A stretch of DNA of 64,000 nt from Bryobacterales bacterium (GTDB taxonomy: Bacteria; Acidobacteriota; Terriglobia; Bryobacterales; Bryobacteraceae), in the NCBI GenBank assembly GCA_016716385.1, contig JADJWL010000006.1, positions 237,240 to 301,239 of the forward strand. The letters run 5' to 3'. A program made the position numbers and the translations under genes. Positions 56,533 through 64,000 of this stretch are shown piece by piece (the stretch's first letter is position 1; each line of letters starts with the position of its first letter). The notes under the pieces are model-generated. The model saw only the letters and a list, made by a program, of their open reading frames with translations. It searched no databases and was not told where the DNA came from.

Positions 56533-56673
56533 ATGGATAGACAGAAGAATGATGTCTTGGATGTGGTAATTGGTTGGTTGAGAGAGAGGAGTTTTCTGCT
56601 TGTCTTGGGAATGTCGCTCTTTCATATTGGTCTTGCCTACATTCACACTCGGGACTCGGGTAGAGGCGACTAG
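56533..56673 (+). CDS. 46-residue single-span membrane protein
   Basis: ATG 56533 follows GGAGG by 5 bases. The sequence is MDRQKNDVLDVVIGWLRERS, a hydrophobic helix (FLLVLGMSLFHIGLAYI) and a short polar tail. The frame could extend 31 residues upstream to 56440, but the ribosome binding site favours the short form. Codon use and AT content differ from the neighbours. Size and layout are reminiscent of small type I toxins or small stress proteins, but no homologue is recognised. Confidence 0.5.
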   Translation: MDRQKNDVLDVVIGWLRERSFLLVLGMSLFHIGLAYIHTRDSGRGD

Positions 56674-56699
56674 TGCCCGGATATCGCTGGGACGATGCT

Positions 56700-56926
56700 G
56701 AACTCACCTTGGGTCTCTTGATTCGCTAATGAGGTGTGCGCCCTGTCCCACAGTCCGCAGCCCACCTGTAAAAGGGTCTTGGGTCCAAGCCTGACGCCAG
56801 TGGACCTTGGGATGGATAGCTCCTGCTCGCCGCTGCCGGTGCCATGCCCAGTTTGCCCGCAGCCTCCTTGAATGTGGACCACAGGCCTGTTGTACAGTTG
56901 GCTTCCAGAAGGACTGTCCGGAACAC
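56700..56926 (-). pseudogene. Possible recombinase/transposase HTH remnant
   Basis: On the minus strand one frame contains STFKEAAGKLGMAPAAASRS, which looks like a helix-turn-helix of recombinase or transposase-associated proteins, but the frame is short (66 codons) and breaks up on both sides. No clear gene lies between 56674 and 56950; this is a weak call. Confidence 0.25.
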
Positions 56927-56950
56927 CGAGGCATACCCTATGGTCGAGAC

Positions 56951-59900
56951 TCAACCAGGAGGGTCAGGATCTGAGAGAGATCTATTCGCTGCAATTGCTG
57001 CGAGGGTGGAGCTCTGCAATTCTATCGACCTTTGAAGGGCCGGCTCGACTTGGCTAAAGCCGTCCTTTACTAGTGTCCGGCGCAGACTAACAACGCTTGT
57101 AATCAGCTCTAGGGCTGCGTCAAGACGGCCCATCGACTCGACTATGATATATTTATTTTCTAGGCAAAGTGCCAAATTGTGACGCAAGTCAGACCGACCC
57201 GTCCGTATCAGGTCGTTCCAGAGTTCCGCCGCGACTTTGTACGACTGCAATGATTCGTCGTGGCGCTTAAGCGCGTATTGTGCAGCGCCTAGGTTCAGCC
57301 ACGCAGTAGCAACATGTTCTCGTAAATCGGAACGACCCGCCTTCACTAGTGCTTCCCGAATGCCGATAGCGGACGTGTAAGCTTCCTCCGCTTCTTCGTA
57401 CCGCTTTAGGTCGAGGAGTGCGTTACCGAGATTCACCTGCACCTTTGCGATACTGTCGGCAAGCGGTGGGTTGCCAGCTTGTCTGAGGTCTTCCAGCGAC
57501 ACCAACGCCGACTCAAGGACGACCACCGCCTCATCGGAATTACCTACGAGGCGGTATGCGATTCCTTGATTCATCTGCGCCGTGTAGAGATCCTCGCGAA
57601 GATCGACCCGTCCTTCGGAGATCACGTCCTTCAAGATCATGATGGCGCGTTCGAAGCCCGGCAGCGCATGACGGTATTGCCTGAGGTCAAGAAGCGTAGT
57701 GGCAAGGTTCAGCTCGGCCCTCGCCAGATCATCCCGGAGGTCAGTCCGCCCATGGGTCACCAGGGTTTCGTACGTTGCGACTGCAGCGCGACACAATTCG
57801 AGAGCCTCTTGGTAGTCCCGAAGCTCACACAGTTCGACGGCCAAGTTCATCTGGGCGGCGGCTACATCCTCCAGGATGTCGGTGCGCCCCTCATCAGCGA
57901 GATTCGCTCTGATTCCAACTGCCAACCGATGGGCCTCAGCGGCGTCAGAATGAAGCCCTGCTGCACCCAATACACTACCGAGGTTAGTATGCAGCGTTGC
58001 GAGCCTTTCTGCTAGATCAGGCAGAGACTCCGGAGGAACATGCTGATATTCGTTGACCGCCGCCATATACTCGACGACCGCTGCGTCATAAAGTTTCAGG
58101 CCGGCTAGAGCATTGCCTAGGTTCATTCTTGCGATCGCTTGACGTTCCGGTAGGCCCAAAGATCGGAAGGTTTCAATGGCTGCTTGGTACATCTGTATTG
58201 CTTGGCCGTATCGCTTGAGGCAGCTCAATACATTGCCCAAGTTCATCCGCGCAGTGCCAAGTCCCTCGCGCAAGTCGGTGTGGCCCGATTCCACCAGTTC
58301 TTTTCGGGTAGCAACCGCAGTCTCATAGGCGCTCACAGCTTCGTCGTATCGCTTGAGGTCGGACAACGCCACACCCAGGTTCATTTGTGCAACAGCCAGA
58401 CCGACGCGGTGCTCGGAAGCACTGGTCGAGTCGAGCCGTTGGAACAGCGTCTCCGCTGACTGGCACAGAGCGGCCGACCGCGCGAACCGCTTTGCCCGTC
58501 GCGCCGCGCCGCCCTCCTCCAGGCAGCGGTTGGCGATTTCGGCCAGCTGTCCGTCCGGCAAGTCCGTGGAAGTCTCCCACGCCACTTTTCGCGCGACACC
58601 ATGTAGGCGGTACCAGCGGTCTCCGAACACATCGGTCTCCAGATGGGCGAGGATGACCGAGGTCTGCAATCGCGCCAGGACCCGCGTTAGATCGGGTTCT
58701 TCGAGCAGTGCCGCGATCGCGTCCCGCGGGATCGGCTCGGGCAAGATCGCCAGGTATGCAGTCAGCCGCCTCATCTCCGGGGCCATGCGCCCCAACAGTG
58801 CACGAACCTGCGCTTGAAAGCCGCGCTCCCGGTCGCCCCGGTCAAAGTCCGCAAAAAAGGCGGCTTCGCGCTCCAACCGTCCGGGATCGAGCTCGGGCCA
58901 GCATTCCTTCACGTACTCGACGGCCGCCGCCAGGGCCGCTGGCATACCCAGCAGCCGCGTGTGCAGCCGATCGAGGACGTCCTCGGGTGCCTCGGAGAAA
59001 CCGCAATTCGCCCCCCTTTCCCGCAACAACCGGATGCCTTCCGGGACGCTAAGCCCTTCCGCCAGGGCGCGGGAAATTGCCTCCCAAGGCTCCAGCCCTG
59101 GGATCCGGGGAAGCCATTGCGACAGGACCACCATCCGATGCGGGCCATCGCGCGCCGCGAATTCCTCAAAGAGCGCCCGCCTCGCAGGCTCCACCAGGTT
59201 TCCGCTCTCCGGGGTATCCAGCCACTCTTCCAGGTTCTCCCACACCAACCAGACCGGGCCGGTTGCGTCCACTCTGGTCCAGAACGCCGCGGCTTTCTCA
59301 CGCGGAGACAGTTCCGCGCGCGCGAGATCCATCCATTCCGGGTTCGTGCTTTCCTCCATTGGGGCTACGAGACGCCCCACTTGCCCAAATGCCCACGCCG
59401 CGTCCCGAGGCCCGTCGCCGCGGCAGTTCAAGACCACAAGACGTGGAATGTCTTCGCCAGCGAGTTGGAGAGCACGAATCAGGAGGGCCGACTTGCCGAA
59501 TGCGGGCGGAGCGATCAACGGCAGTATCCGACGCCCGCCGCTACGCGTCAATTCCTCCAGTATCAGCGCCGCTTCTTCGTCGCGTCCCACGATTTGGGCA
59601 GTCAGATCCGGGACATTCACCCTCATGGGAAACCGCACAGTCGCACGCGAAGGTTCGACTCTATGCAGGACGGCTGCAAAGCCTTGCCGCATTTCGCCGC
59701 GCATCTCGCGGACCTCATCCAGCACCTGAACCTGGAGCAGGGTCTGCAACATGGCTGCGGCAGCCGGATCCTTCTGGCAGTGCTGACGAAAGCAGTCGTC
59801 AAAGACCGGGTACCACTCGGCCCGCAAGAACTCTTCGAATTGCTGCGGCATGCCGTGCTGCCAGTGTGGCCGAATATCCTCGATAACCCGGTTGGTCAGT

Positions 59901-60421
59901 TCCTCCACGATGCCGTTGGCGCCGGTTGTGGAACCCATCAGGCTGTCGAGAGCCTGGTAGGTGGCCTCCAGTTCCGGCACGCTGACATGAATCATCTCGG
60001 TTTCGAAGGACCGGAGGCGTTCGCTCATGCGTCTGAGCACGGCATCGAGTGCCGGAGCTTCGGCATGCGCCTTCAGAGTCTGCGGCGGGTCCGGCGCTAC
60101 AGCGTCAAGTGTCTCGACCATCCAGTCCGGCAGCCCGAACGTCCGCAGCCGGGGCCGCACCGGAACGGAGTGCCGGTCGGCCCAGATCACAACGGCCTGA
60201 ACCACCGATTGTAGGTAGGCACGTCGCAGTGCCGTCCGAACGGGCTCGTTCCGGATCGGCTGGTGAGCGGTCAGGTTCTGGCGAAAGTTGCTCCATGTCT
60301 GGCGAAGCGCGATATCGGCCTGATTGGCGGCAATCCCATCGAGTGTCGTGCTCTGGAGGCGCTTGCCTGCAAAGGCTGCCAAGCCGAATAGCAGGAGCGA
60401 CTCGATCATCACGCTTACCAT
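56951..60421 (-). CDS. STAND NTPase with ten C-terminal TPRs (candidate defence protein)
   Basis: 1156 residues. N-terminal hydrophobic segment (SLLLFGLAAFAGKRL), then a largely helical region to about 265 with no recognised effector domain. NB-ARC/NACHT-like NTPase: Walker A APPAFGKSA near 302-309, Walker B-like VWLVWENLEEW near 390, then a winged-helix section to about 670. Residues 677-1100 hold ten TPR-like repeats of about 47 residues (NLGxxLxxLKRYxEA), each with an interspersed GRTDLRxDLA-type spacer. This is the layout of STAND sensors such as Avs and related anti-phage proteins. An AbiV-like gene lies 101 bases upstream on the same strand. ATG 60409 is an alternative start. The TPR half is visibly AT-richer than the NTPase half. 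Confidence 0.8.
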   Translation of the reverse strand: MVSVMIESLLLFGLAAFAGKRLQSTTLDGIAANQADIALRQTWSNFRQNLTAHQPIRNEPVRTALRRAYLQSVVQAVVIWADRHSVPVRPRLRTFGLPDWMVETLDAVAPDPPQTLKAHAEAPALDAVLRRMSERLRSFETEMIHVSVPELEATYQALDSLMGSTTGANGIVEELTNRVIEDIRPHWQHGMPQQFEEFLRAEWYPVFDDCFRQHCQKDPAAAAMLQTLLQVQVLDEVREMRGEMRQGFAAVLHRVEPSRATVRFPMRVNVPDLTAQIVGRDEEAALILEELTRSGGRRILPLIAPPAFGKSALLIRALQLAGEDIPRLVVLNCRGDGPRDAAWAFGQVGRLVAPMEESTNPEWMDLARAELSPREKAAAFWTRVDATGPVWLVWENLEEWLDTPESGNLVEPARRALFEEFAARDGPHRMVVLSQWLPRIPGLEPWEAISRALAEGLSVPEGIRLLRERGANCGFSEAPEDVLDRLHTRLLGMPAALAAAVEYVKECWPELDPGRLEREAAFFADFDRGDRERGFQAQVRALLGRMAPEMRRLTAYLAILPEPIPRDAIAALLEEPDLTRVLARLQTSVILAHLETDVFGDRWYRLHGVARKVAWETSTDLPDGQLAEIANRCLEEGGAARRAKRFARSAALCQSAETLFQRLDSTSASEHRVGLAVAQMNLGVALSDLKRYDEAVSAYETAVATRKELVESGHTDLREGLGTARMNLGNVLSCLKRYGQAIQMYQAAIETFRSLGLPERQAIARMNLGNALAGLKLYDAAVVEYMAAVNEYQHVPPESLPDLAERLATLHTNLGSVLGAAGLHSDAAEAHRLAVGIRANLADEGRTDILEDVAAAQMNLAVELCELRDYQEALELCRAAVATYETLVTHGRTDLRDDLARAELNLATTLLDLRQYRHALPGFERAIMILKDVISEGRVDLREDLYTAQMNQGIAYRLVGNSDEAVVVLESALVSLEDLRQAGNPPLADSIAKVQVNLGNALLDLKRYEEAEEAYTSAIGIREALVKAGRSDLREHVATAWLNLGAAQYALKRHDESLQSYKVAAELWNDLIRTGRSDLRHNLALCLENKYIIVESMGRLDAALELITSVVSLRRTLVKDGFSQVEPALQRSIELQSSTLAAIAANRSLSDPDPPG

Positions 60422-60522
60422 ATCACAATCACGAGCCTATTCTTTTGAGGACAGAATGCCGATCTTTTCGCCATCGGAGAACCTTACTAGCGACAACAGA
60501 ATTCACTTTCGGCGAAACAGGC

Positions 60523-61380
60523 TCAGTCGGTGGGCGTCGAGCTTCTCTGGATTTTCCTCAGGTCTTCTGGCCTGACCTGGAGTTCTCCGAGATCCAACGG
60601 GAACAGCGGAAACAGCCAGTCGTTGGCTATCGAGCAGTAGACTGTCTGCGGCCGCCGCCGCAGAAGCCCCTTCTCGTCAATCATCTGGAGAGTTTGAATG
60701 TTCACCTGACGCAATTCAGACCAGTTCAGAGAATCATCTATGGTTACTTGCCTCCACACGTTGGACACGATGGGAAGCGCCTCCACACTGGTAAGCCCCG
60801 CTCCGTGCAGTGCCGCAGCCACATGCAGGACCTTCGGTCGCTCCCGCCCCAGCCCGATTCTCAATCGGCGCTTATCGGGCCAGTGCCAGAACTCCTCTTT
60901 CTTGTAACCATCCTCGTAGGCGACATAGTCGACGTAAATCGACTCTTCTCGCTGGCGCAGAATGTCATTCCGAAAAACCCAATCGACATTGCTCGGGCCG
61001 TCTAGGTATAGCGCCTGCCGCTCACGATACAAGTGTTGACGAACCTCAGCGAGATCGGTCGGGCTATAGAGGTTGTAGTAGAGAGCGTACAAGCCCTTTG
61101 CCAAGTGCTGAGTGAAGTACTTCAGGTGCCTCTCAAGAATGTCTGTGGGTTGGCGCGGACACCGAGCCGCGTCCAAGAGGATGTGGAACTTCGCTGCTTC
61201 CTCTTCTACAAACATCTTCAGGATGTTGAAACCTTGCAAATGATCTTTTCCGAGTAATATTCGGGCGTCTCTCCACAGCTGAAGAGAATTCAATACACAC
61301 AATCGCATCCCTTTGGACAGCTCAACCAAGAACTGATTATCCGGTAATTGCGCTAAGTTCTTGATCGCTCGCGGACTCAT
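60523..61380 (-). CDS. AbiV-family-like (HEPN-type) protein
   Basis: 285 residues. The N-terminal helical domain (LCVLNSLQLWRDARILLGKD, LKMFVEEEAAKFHILLDAAR, ERHLKYFTQHLAKGLYALYYN) resembles the HEPN-type AbiV abortive infection family, in which the EEAAK helix is characteristic. The C-terminal half (about 150-285: EESIYVDYVAYEDGYKKEEFWHWPDKRR) is unfamiliar. Predicted nucleic-acid-linked effector or sensor; it lies in the same orientation and directly upstream of the STAND gene, probably as one transcript. Confidence 0.55.
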   Translation of the reverse strand: MSPRAIKNLAQLPDNQFLVELSKGMRLCVLNSLQLWRDARILLGKDHLQGFNILKMFVEEEAAKFHILLDAARCPRQPTDILERHLKYFTQHLAKGLYALYYNLYSPTDLAEVRQHLYRERQALYLDGPSNVDWVFRNDILRQREESIYVDYVAYEDGYKKEEFWHWPDKRRLRIGLGRERPKVLHVAAALHGAGLTSVEALPIVSNVWRQVTIDDSLNWSELRQVNIQTLQMIDEKGLLRRRPQTVYCSIANDWLFPLFPLDLGELQVRPEDLRKIQRSSTPTD

Positions 61381-61472
61381 GTGAGGTAACGCTAAACCTA
61401 CCGGGATGTAACCATCATAGTCAGTGGCTTAGGCGCTCCTTTCTCGGCCATTGCCCCGATAGGGCTTGAGGT

Positions 61473-62120
61473 CTACCGTCTTGGTGACTGCGAGGTTCCT
61501 GGCAATGAGGGCACGGCTGGCCACGTCGGCAAAGCCGGAAGAGATGGGCGCAGTCCGGAATTTCCGTAGGGGTTGCTTGCGCTCCCAGTAGAATATGGAT
61601 TGCCAAACTGGCCAAACGGATTGTTTATCGACTCGGAGCTGTGGGGACTCCCATAACGCCCAAACCGGTTCGTAGTTGATTGAGGATCGAATTGATTCGC
61701 GCTGTAGCGGCCGAGGTATCGTCCGCCGGGAGTCACAATCGTAGGGGCCTGGTTTGTGTAAGGGTTGTTTGCGCTATACGGCGAATAAGGGCTACCATAC
61801 TGGCTGTAGGGGTTGTTGACGGAATCGGGACTATAGGGACTTCCGAATCGTCCGTAAGGGTTGGCAATCGAATCAGCGTCATACCGGTTCGCGTTTACTT
61901 CTCCCAGGAAGCGGTTCGCTCCATCGGAACTTCGCAACTGTGGAGATGCAGGCGGAGTCGGAGTTGCGGGCTTCGGCCGACGTGACGCCCCAACGAGTTC
62001 GATCAAACCGTTGGTACTCAGGCTGACGCCCATTCCCTGAAGGAAGTCGATCTTTTGTTCGACAGTTGTCCCCAGGGGCTGTTCGTCCGGGAACGGCAGG
62101 AGCGCAGCAGGTGGCGCCAC
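61473..62120 (-). CDS. Protein with NPYG/GSPYS repeats
   Basis: 215 residues. From about residue 70 the sequence runs through degenerate 20-residue units of the form NANRYDxDSxANPYGRFGSPYSxDSxNNPY, ending with Pro-rich tails. Similar repeat proteins are scattered through bacteria, usually with a signal peptide; here the N-terminus (MAPPAALLPF, KIDFLQGMGVSLSTNGL) has none and may be a patched start after damage. Position next to transposase debris supports that. Function unknown. Confidence 0.5.
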   Translation of the reverse strand: MAPPAALLPFPDEQPLGTTVEQKIDFLQGMGVSLSTNGLIELVGASRRPKPATPTPPASPQLRSSDGANRFLGEVNANRYDADSIANPYGRFGSPYSPDSVNNPYSQYGSPYSPYSANNPYTNQAPTIVTPGGRYLGRYSANQFDPQSTTNRFGRYGSPHSSESINNPFGQFGNPYSTGSASNPYGNSGLRPSLPALPTWPAVPSLPGTSQSPRR

Positions 62121-62839
62121 TCTTCCAGGACCCTACGCGAATGCTCTGAGGCCACCAACGCTCGACCCACATCGCTGTACCTGGGGCGAGTGCGCGAGCG
62201 GCGATGGCCAACACGGCAGAAGTTGAACTGGCCACCGCACTCCAACCAACTGGAGCTGACCCCAAACGCTTCGGGAACAAGGACCTTATCTCTACACCCA
62301 AACTTGGCAGAATCAATGGCTTCAAACTCCTACAGACTGGCTGGATGGTGGCCCCGCGTGAAAGAACCCTGCGGTCGCCCCCCGGGCGTCTCTGCTCCAC
62401 GCCATCCCATCGCCTGCGGAGTTTCCCGGACGGCCAGATGTGCGCTGCGTGGTTCGCAAGGAGCACCCGCCATTCGCTCGGCCTGAGGACGCTGGCCAGG
62501 CTTCGGTCCCGCGTTCGGAGCGCACGCAGGCGGTCTGATTGCACCGGCTTCTTGGCGGCCAACAGGAGGTGGATCACCGCCACCAGTTATCAAATCCGGC
62601 GGGCCCAAAGTCGTTGATGCTTTGGGGCCGTTCCTCTCGCAAGCGCAGTCCGGAAAATTCCAGGGCCTAGCCTTAACACCCATCCCCGGCGCGATGGCCA
62701 ACAGGCAGTCACCGCATTCGCTTCTGGAAAGATCGAAACTTGGCATCCGCAACTAAGGAAGTTCTGCGGACGAGGGCGGTCGCATCGCCTCGCGGAAGGT
62801 TGGCGTGAGGCTTCGGTGCGGAACGGACGCCTCGAACCG
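62121..62839. other. Intergenic stretch with no supportable gene
   Basis: Several open frames exist on both strands, but none has family-like sequence, a ribosome binding site or a clear start. The stretch sits between the NPYG gene and transposase debris and is probably residue of insertion and deletion. Confidence 0.5.
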
Positions 62840-63018
62840 GCTTCGTGGCAGCCTGATCGGATGCCACCATCCCCCACCCATTGGATCTTCGCGTTGATCG
62901 ATTCGCTGGTGGCGTTGGTCATCCGGTGCCGGAAGTAGGTCAGGATCTCCGCGTCGTGCTTCTTGAGGGATCCGCGCCACTTTCGCCGAATCCTTTTGCG
63001 TTGACCAATCAGTGACAT
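62840..63018 (-). pseudogene. ISL3-family transposase C-terminal remnant
   Basis: RKWRGSLKKHDAEILTYFRH followed by TNATSESINAKIQW is the C-terminal catalytic end (with its Glu) of ISL3-type transposases, where the next residues should be VKRxAxGFRN. Here it derails into GDGGIRSG. The front of the transposase is missing. No terminal inverted repeats were found by eye. It shows that mobile DNA shaped this island. Confidence 0.65.
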
Positions 63019-63057
63019 ACTCCGTTATGCTTCAGAGTCTTCCGAGAGTGCTGTATA

Positions 63058-64000
63058 TTACTCCTCGATGCTGATCTGGCCAATACTCCCCAATAACTCT
63101 GCAATTTGATCGGTCCGCGCCTTGCCAGCGAGCGCTGGAAAATAAGTTCTGGAATCCGATTGCTGCTGCAAGAGCATCAGAAGATACTCACTCTTGACTG
63201 CAAAGTTCACATTCTGCGGTATGTGGCGCTGTTTAGAGTACAAATAGTCCGCATTCAGTGTGGACGTGAGAATTCCAATTACTCGGCCACTGCCGTCTAG
63301 AACGGGGCCACCGCTGCTGCCCGGCTGTATCGGGGCGCTCACTTGGAGCACCCTGGGGTCGCCTTCGATGCCTGATTTGGCGCTAATTACTCCCGTTGTA
63401 ACTTTATGATCACGGCCGAGTAGGTCGCCCAGGGGAAATCCAATTGTGAAGATTTCGGCGCCGAGCTCAGCTCCTGTTGATGGTATAACAGCGATGGGCT
63501 TCGGCAGTGCTCCGCTGTCAGGTTCGAGTCGCAAGAGTGCAAGATCGTTTGCCTTGTCTGCTACAACAAGCCGCAAGGCGAATGACTTGGATTCAGATGG
63601 GAAAAAGATCTTCCATGTTCTGCCCCCGTCGATGACATGGTAATTTGTAGCCACTAGCCCATCGCCGCAGACGAAGCCAGTGCCTGAGATGCGAACCCGT
63701 TCAGGATGCGATGGCTCGGGTGAGGTTCTCGTTTCTACAGCGGGCGATACCTTGATTAGTTGGATCGAATCTGGCTTGCTGGCCGTTGGTAGATGAATCG
63801 ATAAGACTTGTTCTTCCAGTATCGCAGTCGAGCCAATCTCCTGGTGATCGCGCATTCGATAACGGACGGCAAACTTATCAGGCAGGGCGGTTGCTGAAAT
63901 ATGGGCCTTGATCATGCCTGGCTCCCAAAAAATATTATTGGACTCGAGGACGAAACAGATGAATTGACCATCGGCAATAGATCCTTTGCGAGTTATCCCC
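63058..64000 (-). CDS. Trypsin-like serine protease, N-terminus beyond window edge
   Basis: The frame is open to the right edge (about 314 codons visible); the ATG at 63915 is probably internal, since the upstream codons (GQFICFVLESNNIFWEPG) still read as protein. The N-terminal part looks beta-rich. The protease domain has GTGFVCGDGLVATNYHVIDGG (catalytic His), DKANDLALLRL (Asp) and IQPGSSGGPVLD (Ser), with GFPLGDL before it. No PDZ domain follows. Probably cytoplasmic, given no visible signal. Trypsin-like modules are frequent companions of STAND defence genes, so a role in the island is possible. Confidence 0.7.
   Translation of the reverse strand, partial: GITRKGSIADGQFICFVLESNNIFWEPGMIKAHISATALPDKFAVRYRMRDHQEIGSTAILEEQVLSIHLPTASKPDSIQLIKVSPAVETRTSPEPSHPERVRISGTGFVCGDGLVATNYHVIDGGRTWKIFFPSESKSFALRLVVADKANDLALLRLEPDSGALPKPIAVIPSTGAELGAEIFTIGFPLGDLLGRDHKVTTGVISAKSGIEGDPRVLQVSAPIQPGSSGGPVLDGSGRVIGILTSTLNADYLYSKQRHIPQNVNFAVKSEYLLMLLQQQSDSRTYFPALAGKARTDQIAELLGSIGQISIEE

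Noticed and set aside
62204..62617. Plus-strand 137-codon frame in the island
   Set aside because: No similarity, no ribosome binding site, and several competing frames of equal quality on both strands.

Overview
The window is GC-rich bacterial DNA that looks like an acidobacterium, most likely of the Bryobacterales / Solibacter group. This is inferred from gene content: an Oar-like TonB-dependent receptor with a carboxypeptidase-regulatory N-terminus, a winged-helix/PD40 transmembrane regulator, DUF1549/DUF1553 + DUF1501 gene pairs, a collagen-like protein with the acidobacterial 'PCRLMDTR' head domain, and bacillithiol-type deacetylase genes. No marker gene settles the species.

Layout. 0-15 kb: a collagen-like surface protein cut by the left edge, a retropepsin-like protease, a PD40 regulator, a lipoprotein, tadA, a frameshifted YkgJ-type gene, a PAS/GAF histidine kinase spread over three frames, two M16-type peptidase homologues with a secreted partner, and a Tat-exported propeller-type protein. 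14.7-15.6 kb: toxin-antitoxin patch (degenerate vapB, intact hicB-hicA). 15.7-21.3 kb: housekeeping (amidase, lytic transglycosylase, mobA, an Mla-type ABC ATPase, 1-Cys peroxiredoxin, secG, tRNA-Leu(GAG), GNAT). 21.4-30.1 kb: outer-membrane receptor, PQQ-propeller/FGE fusion, and the DUF1549-DUF1501 pair. 30.0-43.4 kb: a tightly overlapped 14-gene minus-strand respiratory operon: Rrf2 regulator, CcoS-like protein, Rieske protein, cytochrome b, a seven-heme cytochrome c, CcoN, CcoO, two small membrane proteins, a GltD-like flavo-Fe-S protein, a SafE-type membrane protein, CcoG, a small membrane protein and the copper ATPase CcoI. It looks like a fused quinol:cytochrome c / cbb3 oxidase chain in which one heptaheme protein replaces both cytochrome c1 and CcoP. 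43.5-55.9 kb: TPR protein, FecR-like protein, secA with a suggestive leader hairpin, a candidate small RNA, patatin, an HlyD-type protein, PfkB kinase, rhomboid, a BshB1-type deacetylase and an N-terminally truncated gene. 56-64 kb: a visibly AT-richer accessory island with a 46-residue membrane protein, a 1156-residue STAND NTPase with about ten TPRs, an AbiV-like protein directly upstream of it, a NPYG-repeat protein, transposase debris and a trypsin-like protease cut by the right edge.

At least seven single-base frame breaks (6.2, 7.2, 8.0, 12.0, 14.86, about 14.9 and 52.35 kb) interrupt otherwise well conserved genes, mostly at or next to short G or C runs. This suggests sequence error at least as strongly as gene decay. 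The most promising novelties are the heptaheme bc-cbb3 operon with its own Fe-S Rrf2 regulator and operator-like dyad, and the AbiV-like/STAND-TPR pair as a candidate anti-phage system.
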